Shown in pieces: positions 1 to 6,730 of a DNA stretch of 8,137 nt. The stretch is from Clostridiales bacterium (GTDB lineage Bacteria; Bacillota; Desulfitobacteriia; Desulfitobacteriales; Desulfitobacteriaceae). Numbering within the stretch: position 1 is the stretch's first letter; every line of letters begins with the position of its first letter. The stretch lies in assembly GCA_027357125.1 (NCBI GenBank), contig DAHVVW010000076.1, positions 1-8,137 of the forward strand. Reading direction: 5' to 3'. Made by a program: the position numbers and the translations under genes. The notes under the pieces are model-generated. The model was not told the origin of the DNA. It made no database searches and worked only from the letters and a program-made list of their open reading frames with translations.

Positions 1-1
1 A

Positions 2-385
2 CTCATCAACTTGGAATGGGCCGCCTATATTAAAGACCTCCAATCCGGGAACAGCCAGATGTTCCGCTTGGCCTGGGGCGCTGACTATCCGGATCCGGAC
101 AACTTCCTTTATGCTTTGTACACCAAGGCTCAGGCAGGGCTTAACAATGACACCTTCTACAGCAACCCGGATGTTGAAAAGTTGCTGGATCAGGGACGTG
201 TAGAGACTGACCAAGCCAAAAGAAATGCAATTTACCAGCAGGCAGAACAGAAAATTGTTGACGATGCTCCGGCAGCCTGGCTTTTCAACACGACCTATAT
301 GCATTTGTTCAGCAAGAATGTTAAAGACCTCTATATCGACCCCCTTGACCAGAAGAACATGAGCCGGGTAAAATTAGTTAAATAA
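2..385 (+). CDS. Peptide ABC transporter substrate-binding protein, C-terminal part (5' end outside window)
   Basis: This is the last ~127 codons of an open frame that enters from the left edge and stops at TAA 383-385; no real start lies inside the window. The translation fits the C-terminal lobe of the family 5 extracellular solute-binding proteins (SBP_bac_5, DppA/OppA type). It has the W-G-A-D-Y-P-D-P-D-N-F segment, typical of this family, followed by N-N-D-T-F-Y-S-N-P-D-V and a helical stretch with A-I-Y-Q-Q-A-E-Q-K-I-V-D-D-A-P. Members are usually 500-600 residues, exported and lipid-anchored in Gram-positives, where they capture di- or oligopeptides (some bind nickel or other ligands) and deliver them to the permease. 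The permease and ATPase genes follow downstream, supporting a role in the same importer. A strong terminator separates it from dppB. The ligand cannot be deduced from this fragment. Confidence 0.93.
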   Translation, partial: LINLEWAAYIKDLQSGNSQMFRLAWGADYPDPDNFLYALYTKAQAGLNNDTFYSNPDVEKLLDQGRVETDQAKRNAIYQQAEQKIVDDAPAAWLFNTTYMHLFSKNVKDLYIDPLDQKNMSRVKLVK

Positions 386-409
386 TTACGGAAGTATAGC
401 TGACAACCT

Positions 410-452
410 AAAGAGTTTAAGCAGCCCTGCGGGGCTGCCTAAACTCTTTTTA
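410..452 (+). terminator. Strong intrinsic terminator after the binding-protein gene
   Basis: The arms 410-427 and 432-449 pair over 18 positions with a single A/C mismatch around the four-base loop TGCG. The GC-rich upper part (GCAGCCC/GGGCTGC) sits next to the loop. The right arm ends in a T run continuing to 451. It begins 25 bases after the stop of the binding-protein gene. Since its lower stem is A-rich on the left and T-rich on the right, it could also work in the other direction, but no minus-strand gene needs it here. It probably limits read-through from the binding-protein gene into dppB. Confidence 0.93.
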
Positions 453-470
453 GCATGTTTATCAGATGGC

Positions 471-520
471 TTAGTGCCACAAAGACTTCCTTTTCTTAAG
501 TGGAAGATATGTGGCACTAA
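471..520. repeat. Imperfect inverted repeat (10-bp perfect outer arms) upstream of dppB
   Basis: The outer arms TTAGTGCCAC (471-480) and GTGGCACTAA (511-520) are perfect reverse complements. Inside them CTTCC (486-490) and GGAAG (502-506) can form a second stem around an 11-base loop. No T run follows, so it does not look like a terminator. Its right arm overlaps the only -35-like element I can place for dppB. It may be an operator, an RNA hairpin or a dispersed intergenic repeat; the sequence alone does not decide. Confidence 0.7.
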
Positions 521-538
521 TAAGTTAGCAGGTATTAT
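511..538 (+). promoter_or_regulatory. Weak candidate sigma-A promoter for dppBCDF
   Basis: GTGGCA (511-516, 4 of 6 to TTGACA) is followed by a 16-base spacer and TATTAT (533-538, 5 of 6 to TATAAT). Initiation would fall near 545, giving a leader of about 80 bases before the dppB start. The -35 element is poor and lies inside the right arm of the inverted repeat, which is compatible with regulation there. Low certainty: it is the best match in the spacer, not a clear promoter. Confidence 0.35.
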
Positions 539-612
539 ATTCCTATGTTAGCAATAATTACGGATGCGTTAGTTTCTGTTTCCAAGTATACTAAGAGGGA
601 CACCTTAAGAAA

Positions 613-618
613 AGGAGG
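613..618 (+). promoter_or_regulatory. Shine-Dalgarno site that fixes the dppB start at GTG 626
   Basis: AGGAGG lies within AAAGGAGGGG, 7 bases before GTG 626-628. The in-frame ATG at 545 has no comparable site and would add 27 residues that do not fit the family, so the GTG is preferred. Confidence 0.9.
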
Positions 619-625
619 GGAATTT

Positions 626-1558
626 GTGACTAGGTACATTATTCGCCGCTTAATCCAACTCATACCTGTGCTTATTGGTATTTCAATTATTACGTTTCTA
701 ATGATGAGCTTTGTACCCGGCGATCCTGTAACACTTATGCTTGGCCAGCATATTACACCGCAAGCTGCAGAAAATATACGCCAGGAATTAGGACTGGATC
801 AGTCGCTGGTTATACGTTATCTCCATTATCTCGGCAATATTGTTCAAGGTGATTTTGGGAGGTCATATATTCAACATCAGGAAGTAACACAGATGCTTAG
901 AGACAAGATTCCGGTAACCTTCCAATTGACCTTGGTCGCGATATTTATCGCAGTCATCTTTGGGGTATTGATCGGGATCTTGTCCTCAGTCAAACAGTAC
1001 AGTTTTTGGGATAGCTTTGCCACCTTTTTCGCAATGACTGGAGTTTCCATCCCGACCTTTTGGTTGGGGATGATGCTACAACTGATTTTTGGCGTGGTTT
1101 TGCATATTTTGCCTGTAAGTGGCATCGGGGGCGGAGGATTCCAGTTGCAATACTATATTTTGCCCGGATTTGCGCTCGGGTTTTCTTCGATGGCCATGTA
1201 TGTGCGCCTGACCCGCTCAAGTATGCTGGAAGTTATCCGCCAGGATTATATCCGAACCGCGCGCGCCAAGGGACTGTCAGGGCGAGTTGTTATTTTCAAG
1301 CATGCAATGCGCAATGCGCTCATTCCGGTGGCTACCCAGGCAGGGATTGATTTTGCCGGGTTAATGGGGGGCGCGATTTTGACCGAAACTATCTTCTCTT
1401 TGCCGGGGATAGGGTCGATGCTCTATTTCTCCATCTCGCGCCGGGATTATCCGGTTGTGCAGGGGGTTACCCTGTTTATGGCTTTGGTTTTCGTTATTAT
1501 TAATCTTTTAGTTGATATCTCGTACGCAGTATTAGACCCGCGTATCCGTTACGACTGA
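626..1558 (+). CDS. dppB: Dipeptide/oligopeptide ABC transporter permease DppB/OppB
   Basis: This 310-residue integral membrane protein is one of the two channel subunits of a peptide importer. It starts at GTG 626 after a strong ribosome site; the N-terminus M-T-R-Y-I-I-R-R-L-I-Q-L-I-P-V-L is the classic DppB/OppB opening. About six hydrophobic segments are visible (roughly residues 9-30, 100-120, 133-158, 178-196, 238-258 and 280-302). The conserved F-V-P-G-D-P follows the first one. The cytoplasmic EAA loop, which docks onto the ATPases, is at about 207-235 (D-Y-I-R-T-A-R-A-K-G, conserved glycine 216). The C-terminus L-D-P-R-I-R-Y-D is also typical. Length matches the family (about 305-340). 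The stop is 16 bases before dppC. The naming dpp versus opp is not resolvable here, as the transported peptide size is unknown. Confidence 0.96.
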   Translation: MTRYIIRRLIQLIPVLIGISIITFLMMSFVPGDPVTLMLGQHITPQAAENIRQELGLDQSLVIRYLHYLGNIVQGDFGRSYIQHQEVTQMLRDKIPVTFQLTLVAIFIAVIFGVLIGILSSVKQYSFWDSFATFFAMTGVSIPTFWLGMMLQLIFGVVLHILPVSGIGGGGFQLQYYILPGFALGFSSMAMYVRLTRSSMLEVIRQDYIRTARAKGLSGRVVIFKHAMRNALIPVATQAGIDFAGLMGGAILTETIFSLPGIGSMLYFSISRRDYPVVQGVTLFMALVFVIINLLVDISYAVLDPRIRYD

Positions 1559-1574
1559 GATAGGGGGGATAAGG

Positions 1575-2447
1575 ATGGCAATTACAGAAAATGAATTATA
1601 CGTTATTTCTTCCCCAATGCGCGATATCTGGTCGCGCTTAAAACGCAATAAACTTGCTTTATTGGGGTTGTTTCTGGTCGTACTGTTATGTTCAATCGCA
1701 ATCTTTGCCGGGGTAATTTCCCCGTATGATCCTACCGGCCAAGCCATGAAAGAATCTTTGCGCGCTCCCAGTGCGGGACACTTAATGGGTACGGATGTCC
1801 TAGGGCGGGACATCTTGAGCAGGGTTTTCCATGGTGCCAGAGCCTCCTTGATCGTGGGCGTGGTGGCGACCGGGATTTCCCTGGTGATCGGAGTGTTTGT
1901 CGGAGCTGTTTCCGGTTACTATGGCGGTTGGGTTGATTCTTTGATCATGCGCATTACTGATATTTTCTTTGCTTTTCCGTTCTTTCTCTTGGCGATCGCG
2001 ATTATGACATTTTTGGGCCCAAGTTTCATTAATGTGTTTATCGCGCTCGGTTTGATCGGATGGACAAATTTTGCCCGTCTGGTCAGAGGGCAGGTCTTGT
2101 CGGTCAAAGCCAGTGAGTATGTCGAGGCCGCACGGGCTGTAGGAGCGAGTAATTCCCGCATCATCTGGAAACATGTTCTGCCTAATACACTCGCTCCGAT
2201 TATCGTGTATGCGACGATGAATATCGGGAGCGCCATCTTGTCCGAAGCAGGGCTGAGCTTTCTCGGGATCGGCGTGCAGCCGCCCAATCCCAGTTGGGGT
2301 CTGATGCTTTCGGAAGGCACAACCTACATCTGGAATGCTCCGTGGATGGTCATCTGGCCCGGGGTTGCAATCTTTTTGACCGTGCTTGGGTTTAACCTCC
2401 TGGGTGACGGCTTGCGCGATGCCTTAGATCCGCGCTTGAAAGAATAG
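1575..2447 (+). CDS. dppC: Dipeptide/oligopeptide ABC transporter permease DppC/OppC
   Basis: This 290-residue protein is the second membrane subunit and should pair with DppB. The N-terminal part matches the OppC N-terminal domain: a cytoplasmic segment with W-S-R-L-K-R-N-K, then a first membrane helix at about 27-47. The family motif M-G-T-D-V-L-G-R-D is at 71-79. Further hydrophobic helices lie near 91-112, 132-148, 152-170, 212-232 and 257-277. The EAA loop E-Y-V-E-A-A-R-A-V-G starts at 181 (glycine 190), and the family segment S-F-L-G-I-G-V-Q-P-P is at 228-237. The end L-G-D-G-L-R-D-A-L-D-P-R is diagnostic. It starts at ATG 1575 behind a GGGGGGAT site, 16 bases after dppB, and lies 12 bases before dppD, so it is surely co-transcribed. 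Length is normal. Confidence 0.96.
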   Translation: MAITENELYVISSPMRDIWSRLKRNKLALLGLFLVVLLCSIAIFAGVISPYDPTGQAMKESLRAPSAGHLMGTDVLGRDILSRVFHGARASLIVGVVATGISLVIGVFVGAVSGYYGGWVDSLIMRITDIFFAFPFFLLAIAIMTFLGPSFINVFIALGLIGWTNFARLVRGQVLSVKASEYVEAARAVGASNSRIIWKHVLPNTLAPIIVYATMNIGSAILSEAGLSFLGIGVQPPNPSWGLMLSEGTTYIWNAPWMVIWPGVAIFLTVLGFNLLGDGLRDALDPRLKE

Positions 2448-2459
2448 GGGTGAAGAGAG

Positions 2460-3485
2460 ATGAGTAATAATTTGCTCCAAGTGAAAGATCTCCGGACCCA
2501 CTTTTATACGGAAGCGGGCGTGGTTAAGGCAGTAGACGGGGTCAACCTGGAGATCAATAAAGAGGAAACCTTAGGGGTAGTCGGGGAATCCGGTTCAGGC
2601 AAGAGTATCACGGCCATGTCGATCATGCGTTTGATTCCAATTCCGCCCGGGAAAATAGTGAGTGGGCAAATTCTGTTTGATGGCAAAGACTTGACCCGAC
2701 TGACTGAGGGCGAAATGCGGAAAATTAGGGGCAATGATATTGCCATGATATTCCAGGACCCTATGACTTCGCTCAACCCTGTATTAACCGTGGGAGAGCA
2801 GATAATGGAGTCCATTATCCTGCACGAAAAAGTCGGACGGGCTGAGGCTAAGAAAAAAGCAATTCATATGTTGAAAAAGGTGGGGATTCCGGAAGCGGAA
2901 AGCAGGGTCAACAACTACCCGCATCAGTTTAGCGGCGGGATGCGCCAGCGGGCTATGATCGCCATGGCTCTGTCTTGCAACCCGAAACTCCTGATCGCAG
3001 ATGAGCCTACCACTGCACTTGACGTTACGATACAGGCTCAAATATTGGAACTTATGAATAACTTAAAAAAAGATTTTGGCACCGCGATTATGATGATTAC
3101 GCATGACTTGGGAGTGGTGGCTGAACTCTGTCAAAAAGTTTTGGTTATGTACGCTGGGAATACGGTGGAGTACACCGATGCCAAAACATTATTTGCCGAG
3201 CCCAAACACCCTTATACCTGGGGACTTTTAGGGTCATTGCCTAAATTAACGGACACAGAGAAGAAACGCCTTGAACCGATTCAAGGCCAGCCCCCTGATT
3301 TGAGGAATTTGCCGCAAGGGTGCAATTTCGCTCCCCGTTGCCGCCATCAACAGGAAAGGTGCCTTAAGGAAAAACCGGTGCTTAGGGAAATCGAGTCCGG
3401 CCACCAAGTGAGCTGTTTCCTTTATGATGACCAAGAGGGGGGTGAAAATCATGGGCACACAGGCGGAAGTTCTGCTCAAGGTTGA
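2460..3485 (+). CDS. dppD: Peptide ABC transporter ATP-binding protein DppD/OppD
   Basis: This 341-residue cytoplasmic ATPase is one of two that power the peptide importer. Visible motifs are Walker A G-E-S-G-S-G-K-S (42-49), Q-loop in F-Q-D-P (98-101), ABC signature S-G-G-M-R-Q-R (158-164), Walker B L-L-I-A-D-E-P (177-183) and switch histidine 215 in T-H-D-L-G. The C-terminal oligo_HPY domain has Cys 288, 294, 301 and 319 (CX5CX6CX17C); in a characterised DppD of Thermoanaerobacter such cysteines bind a [4Fe-4S] cluster. It starts at ATG 2460 behind AGGGGTG. Its 3' end overlaps dppF by 35 bases, so its glycine-rich tail after about residue 325 is encoded across the dppF ribosome site and start; that tail is probably not functionally constrained. 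Length fits the family. Confidence 0.96.
   Translation: MSNNLLQVKDLRTHFYTEAGVVKAVDGVNLEINKEETLGVVGESGSGKSITAMSIMRLIPIPPGKIVSGQILFDGKDLTRLTEGEMRKIRGNDIAMIFQDPMTSLNPVLTVGEQIMESIILHEKVGRAEAKKKAIHMLKKVGIPEAESRVNNYPHQFSGGMRQRAMIAMALSCNPKLLIADEPTTALDVTIQAQILELMNNLKKDFGTAIMMITHDLGVVAELCQKVLVMYAGNTVEYTDAKTLFAEPKHPYTWGLLGSLPKLTDTEKKRLEPIQGQPPDLRNLPQGCNFAPRCRHQQERCLKEKPVLREIESGHQVSCFLYDDQEGGENHGHTGGSSAQG
3435..3445 (+). promoter_or_regulatory. Shine-Dalgarno site inside dppD that fixes the dppF start at ATG 3451
   Basis: GAGGGGGGTGA ends 5 bases before ATG 3451. An in-frame upstream ATG at 3424 would add nine residues and lacks such a site. The location inside the dppD frame points to translational coupling. 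Confidence 0.82.
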
Positions 3486-4437
3486 GAATTTGCGCAAATA
3501 CTTTCCTATACGCAAAGGGATCCTTGTCCAGCGCAAGGTTGGAGACGTCAAGGCGGTAGACGGAGTTTCTTTTGAAGTAAAGCAAGGAGAAACCTTGGGC
3601 TTAGTAGGAGAGAGCGGCTGCGGCAAATCTACCACCGGACGCACTTTGCTCAGGCTGATGGAACCGACCGATGGTAAGATCTTCTTTGCAGGCAAAGAAA
3701 TAAACAATTTACCGCCGTCTCAGATGCGTTCCATGCGCAATCAGATGCAAATGATTTTCCAGGATCCCTACGCCTCATTGAACCCGCGCATGACGGTCGG
3801 AGATATCATCGGGGAGCCTCTCTTAATTCATGGTCTTGCAGACAATGTAAAACGTGAACAAAAAGTGCGCAAACTGCTTGACGTTGTAGGGCTAAGTCCA
3901 TATCACGGTGCCCGTTATCCGCATGAATTCTCAGGTGGTCAGCGCCAGCGCATCGGAATTGCCCGGGCACTCTCAGTTAACCCCAAACTTATCGTGTGTG
4001 ATGAGCCTGTATCGGCTTTGGACGTCTCGATCCAAGCTCAGGTTGTTAACTTGCTAGAGGATCTGCAAGAAGAGTTCGGGCTGACATATTTGTTTATTGC
4101 CCATGATCTGTCCGTGGTCAAGCACATCAGTGACAGAGTGGCAGTTATGTATCTCGGTAAAATTGTGGAACTGGCAAACTATGACGAACTATATAAAAGC
4201 CCGCTCCATCCGTATACGGTTGCCCTGTTGTCGGCAATTCCGGTTCCAGACCCAAATACCCACAAGGAGAGAATAATTCTTAAAGGGGATGTGCCCAGCC
4301 CGGTTAATCCTCCCTCCGGCTGCCGTTTCCATACGCGCTGCCCCCGCGCTCAGGAAGTGTGTAAGCAAACTGATCCGGAGTTCCGGGATGCCGGGAACGG
4401 GCATCAGGTAGCTTGTCATTTTGCAGAGCAAAATTAA
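3451..4437 (+). CDS. dppF: Peptide ABC transporter ATP-binding protein DppF/OppF
   Basis: This 328-residue ATPase is the partner of DppD; the two should form the heterodimeric motor under DppB/DppC. Motifs are Walker A G-E-S-G-C-G-K-S (53-60), Q-loop Q104 in F-Q-D-P-Y, signature S-G-G-Q-R-Q-R (161-167), Walker B L-I-V-C-D-E-P (180-186) and histidine 218 in A-H-D-L-S. The N-terminal [10 protein letters not shown] is typical of OppF/DppF rather than OppD. The C-terminal oligo_HPY region has Cys 291, 297, 304 and 322, with the same CX5CX6CX17C spacing as DppD, suggesting a possible metal or Fe-S site in this subunit too. All catalytic residues are present, so both ATPase sites should be competent. 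It overlaps dppD by 35 bases and ends just before a hairpin that probably closes the operon. Confidence 0.96.
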   Translation: MGTQAEVLLKVENLRKYFPIRKGILVQRKVGDVKAVDGVSFEVKQGETLGLVGESGCGKSTTGRTLLRLMEPTDGKIFFAGKEINNLPPSQMRSMRNQMQMIFQDPYASLNPRMTVGDIIGEPLLIHGLADNVKREQKVRKLLDVVGLSPYHGARYPHEFSGGQRQRIGIARALSVNPKLIVCDEPVSALDVSIQAQVVNLLEDLQEEFGLTYLFIAHDLSVVKHISDRVAVMYLGKIVELANYDELYKSPLHPYTVALLSAIPVPDPNTHKERIILKGDVPSPVNPPSGCRFHTRCPRAQEVCKQTDPEFRDAGNGHQVACHFAEQN

Positions 4438-4439
4438 AT

Positions 4440-4464
4440 GGGATTTGCGATACCCGCAAATCCC
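4440..4464. terminator. Hairpin just after dppF
   Basis: The arms GGGATTTGCG (4440-4449) and CGCAAATCCC (4455-4464) pair perfectly over 10 bases with a five-base loop, starting three bases after the dppF stop. On the plus strand it is followed by TAAAAAAC, not T, so it is not a canonical plus-strand terminator. It may protect the dppF mRNA 3' end. On the minus strand it is followed by ATTTAATTTT, so it could back up termination of tRNA transcription. Confidence 0.6.
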
Positions 4465-4467
4465 TAA

Positions 4468-4501
4468 AAAACAAACAAGTTGCAAGTTTCTTGCAACTTT
4501 T
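4468..4501 (-). terminator. Intrinsic terminator for tRNA-Arg (possibly bidirectional)
   Basis: The arms AAGTTGCAA (4477-4485) and TTGCAACTT (4491-4499) pair perfectly around a five-base loop. Read on the minus strand, the stem is followed by TGTTTGTTTTTTA, a good T tract, 20 bases after the encoded CCA end of the tRNA. On the plus strand the stem runs into only TTTTA (4498-4502), so it may also act more weakly for dppF. Confidence 0.75.
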
Positions 4502-4518
4502 ACACGGCTATGTAATTG

Positions 4519-4594
4519 TGGTGCGCCCGGCAGGATTTGAACCTGCGACCTCCGGCCTCGGAAACCGTCACTCTATCCACTGAGCTACGAGCGC
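4519..4594 (-). tRNA. tRNA-Arg, anticodon CCG
   Basis: The minus strand folds into a complete 76-base cloverleaf including an encoded CCA (4521-4519). The acceptor stem is GCGCTCG/CGGGCGC with one G-T pair. The D stem is GCTC/GAGT, the T arm is GCAGG-TTCGAAT-CCTGC, and the variable loop is the five bases AGGTC. The anticodon loop TTCCGAG places CCG at 4561-4559, reading arginine codon CGG. The overall sequence resembles bacterial tRNA-Arg(CCG), with matching acceptor and T-arm blocks. The top anticodon-stem pair (27-43) is an A/G mismatch and 31-39 is T/G, so that stem is rather weak. It is convergent with dppF and divergent from the YitT-family gene, so it is a single-gene unit. Confidence 0.96.
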
Positions 4595-4621
4595 TTATGC
4601 AGTAATAAAAACCGCTATGTT

Positions 4622-4650
4622 AGTTTACTAAAATAGGTTTGGTTTGTCAA
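4622..4650 (-). promoter_or_regulatory. Sigma-A promoter for tRNA-Arg
   Basis: On the minus strand a perfect TTGACA (4650-4645) is followed by a 17-base spacer and TAAACT (4627-4622, 4 of 6). Initiation would be near 4615, leaving a leader of about 20 bases before the mature tRNA 5' end at 4594. That geometry fits a tRNA promoter well. Confidence 0.7.
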
Positions 4651-4660
4651 GAAACAAAAT

Positions 4661-4689
4661 TTGTATCATAAACTTCTCTGCGTTATAAT
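4661..4689 (+). promoter_or_regulatory. Sigma-A promoter for the YitT-family gene
   Basis: TTGTAT (4661-4666, 3 of 6) is followed by 17 bases and a perfect TATAAT (4684-4689). Initiation near 4696 would give a leader of about 39 bases before GTG 4735. It lies back to back with the tRNA promoter; the two -35 elements are only 10 bases apart. Confidence 0.68.
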
Positions 4690-4734
4690 CAGAGGAAGAA
4701 CTTACCCGTATTTAACTTTGAATGAGGGATATTA

Positions 4735-5604
4735 GTGGGCTCGAAACAGATTTTGAAAAAGATTCCCTGGCATTTGCTGCAACATGTGCTCGGTGTCCTT
4801 ATCGGAGCAGTTACAGTTGCTTTTAGCATCAATTCCTTGATCATTCCCAATCACATAGCCGACGGCGGAGTTACCGGGATCGCCATTATTTTACATTACA
4901 TATTTACCTGGCCTGTAAGCTTGACCGTTTTTCTCTTGAATGTACCGCTTTTTCTTTTAGGTTTGAAGATGGTTGGACGCGAGTTTTTGCTATTAAGTGT
5001 GTTAGGAGTAGTTGCTGTTTCGGTGACCCTGGGATTTACGTCCCAAGTTCCTCCCCTAACCAGTGATTCCTTGCTGGCGGCAATTTTTGGAGGGGTCTTG
5101 ACCGGTATCGGCATGGGTATAATCTTTCGGGCGCGCGGATCTTTGGGAGGGACTGATATCCTTGCAGTATACTTAAGCAGGACGACCCCGTTCAGTGTTG
5201 GGCAAATTCTCCTTGGAATTGATGCTGTAATTTTTTTAGGGGCAGCGGTGATTTTCCGACCGGAAATGGCGATGTATGCTATGATCTATATGTTTATCGC
5301 CACTCAGGTGATCGATCTGGTGCAGGCGGGGATGAATCATTCAAAATCTGTGCTGGTGGTAACAGAGGCACCGCACAAGATTGCCCAGGACATCATGGCT
5401 AAGCTGGAACGGGGTGTCACCTTTTTTAACGCTGTCGGGGCTTATTCCGGAGATGCCAAACAGATTATCTATTGCGTAATCAGACGGACTGAGTTGTCTC
5501 AGATCAAAGAGATTATTCATACTCATGATCCTCAAGCCTTTGTCGCTATTTCTGAGGTTCCGGAAGTGGTGGGAGAAGGCTTCTCTTCGTGGCGGGGGCA
5601 CTGA
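4735..5604 (+). CDS. YitT family membrane protein (YitT_membrane + DUF2179)
   Basis: This 289-residue protein has the architecture of the YitT/YqfU/YvjA group: a five- to six-helix membrane domain followed by a soluble C-terminal domain. Hydrophobic segments lie near 18-37, 45-58, 62-80, 84-102, 114-131 and 155-193. The family blocks I-P-N-H-I-A-D-G-G-V-T-G-I-A (37-50) and R-A-R-G-S-L-G-G-T-D-I-L-A (132-144) are present. The DUF2179 domain runs from about 205 to 282, with E-R-G-V-T (225-229), G-A-Y-S-G (235-239) and F-V-A-I-S-E-V-P-E-V (269-278). The biochemical role of the family is not established; transport or sensing has been suggested by topology only. It starts at GTG 4735 six bases after GAGGG (4724-4728); the resulting length is normal. 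It is the first gene of a likely unit with the TPR-like gene 66 bases downstream. Confidence 0.92.
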   Translation: MGSKQILKKIPWHLLQHVLGVLIGAVTVAFSINSLIIPNHIADGGVTGIAIILHYIFTWPVSLTVFLLNVPLFLLGLKMVGREFLLLSVLGVVAVSVTLGFTSQVPPLTSDSLLAAIFGGVLTGIGMGIIFRARGSLGGTDILAVYLSRTTPFSVGQILLGIDAVIFLGAAVIFRPEMAMYAMIYMFIATQVIDLVQAGMNHSKSVLVVTEAPHKIAQDIMAKLERGVTFFNAVGAYSGDAKQIIYCVIRRTELSQIKEIIHTHDPQAFVAISEVPEVVGEGFSSWRGH

Positions 5605-5670
5605 CATCATACATAAAGGCAAAGTATTAAGGTTCAGCTGAGGAATAGTAAAGATGAGAGGGGAATTGGT

Positions 5671-6690
5671 GTGAGCGCGGCGCGCCTGAGCAAAAACCGG
5701 GAAAATGGAAAGCAAAAAAAGCGGAGCAGGCCGAAAATCAAGCCCCGCTTTTATTTAATACTGGCAATAATTCTCATAGGAATTCTGACATCCCCTTTAT
5801 TATGGCACCTGAGCAGGATAACGCGGGCCCAGTCTGATTTTGACTTTGATTCAGTGGCAACGGAAATTGCCTGGGTAGATCAGCATGCTCCAATTTTGAA
5901 CAGGTGGGCTTCTTTTAGGGATGCTAAGTTGTGGTTAAGGCTTAATCAGGGTCCCCGGGAAGGGCTTAAACAAGAACTGGCACTTTATCAGGATGACCGT
6001 CATCGCTTATGGCTGTTCCAACTTCTTCTGCAAGAAGGAAGCAATATGGAAGCAGAAGGAGTGATGGCTGAGTTCTCCTCAGAAACAACGAAGGCTTTGG
6101 CGCAAGGCCTGATGGCCTTGGCCATCAAGGATTTCCGTTATGCTCAGGGTCTGCTGCAAGCGCTCACAGGCTTAAGTGAGAAAGAGGAAACAATAAGGAA
6201 TTTAGCTCTGGCACAGGCACATCTGTCTTTACATGAGCCGGAGCAGGCAAAACCTGAGCTGAGGGCAGCCCTGAAGGCTGAACCTCAGAATCCTGCCGCC
6301 AGGATGTTGGAGTTTAACCTGTCTCTGGCTCAGGGGGAATGGACAAGAGCCCTTGAACTGAGTGCTGAACTTGATCATGATCTTAGCCCGACCCCTATTT
6401 ATTTAGTGCAGAAAGGCCTTTTGCAATTGCGTCAGGGTACCCTGGATCAAGATATAATAACTAATTTAGGCTCTTTGCCCCAGGGAAAAAGCTATGCCAA
6501 TTATCTTGAAGGAATTAAGAGGTTAAACCAGGGCAGGCTGGGCGAAGGGAAGACTTCGCTGGAACTGGCCTTAGCTCTGGGATTGCCTGGACAATTGCGT
6601 GCCGATGCCGAGAGCGCGCTCAAACAAACTAACGACCGCCTACGAGCTGAGGACACTCTGAAAGCGCTAGTTAGTGACAACGGTATCTAG
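5671..6690 (+). CDS. Membrane-anchored TPR-like repeat protein, function unknown
   Basis: I do not recognise this 339-residue protein. It has a very basic N-terminus (about residues 5-26, rich in K and R), then one hydrophobic helix (about 27-46), so it should be anchored with the N-terminus in the cytoplasm and the bulk outside. The remainder is nearly all amphipathic helix with paired-helix spacing like tetratricopeptide repeats, clearest at about 142-165 (A-L-A-Q-G-L-M-A-L), 174-206 (helix pair ending L-K-A-E-P-Q-N-P, a typical TPR junction) and 207-235. Such repeats usually bind proteins. The region 53-110 is less repeat-like. The start is GTG 5671, seven bases after GAGAGGGG (5656-5663). 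It lies 66 bases after the YitT-family gene with no terminator between, suggesting co-transcription. No clear terminator follows it. Confidence 0.85.
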   Translation: MSAARLSKNRENGKQKKRSRPKIKPRFYLILAIILIGILTSPLLWHLSRITRAQSDFDFDSVATEIAWVDQHAPILNRWASFRDAKLWLRLNQGPREGLKQELALYQDDRHRLWLFQLLLQEGSNMEAEGVMAEFSSETTKALAQGLMALAIKDFRYAQGLLQALTGLSEKEETIRNLALAQAHLSLHEPEQAKPELRAALKAEPQNPAARMLEFNLSLAQGEWTRALELSAELDHDLSPTPIYLVQKGLLQLRQGTLDQDIITNLGSLPQGKSYANYLEGIKRLNQGRLGEGKTSLELALALGLPGQLRADAESALKQTNDRLRAEDTLKALVSDNGI

Positions 6691-6730
6691 CTTATGCCTG
6701 TAACGTAGCTTAAGCGAGGAGCAATGCTAT

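Noticed and set aside
545..625. Upstream extension of dppB to ATG 545
   Set aside because: No ribosome site near 545, 27 added residues unlike DppB, and a strong AGGAGG site before GTG 626. The putative transcription start also falls at about 545.
877..2320. Minus-strand and alternative plus-strand open frames inside dppB and dppC
   Set aside because: They lie fully within genes with strong family matches, lack ribosome sites and give low-complexity or implausible proteins.
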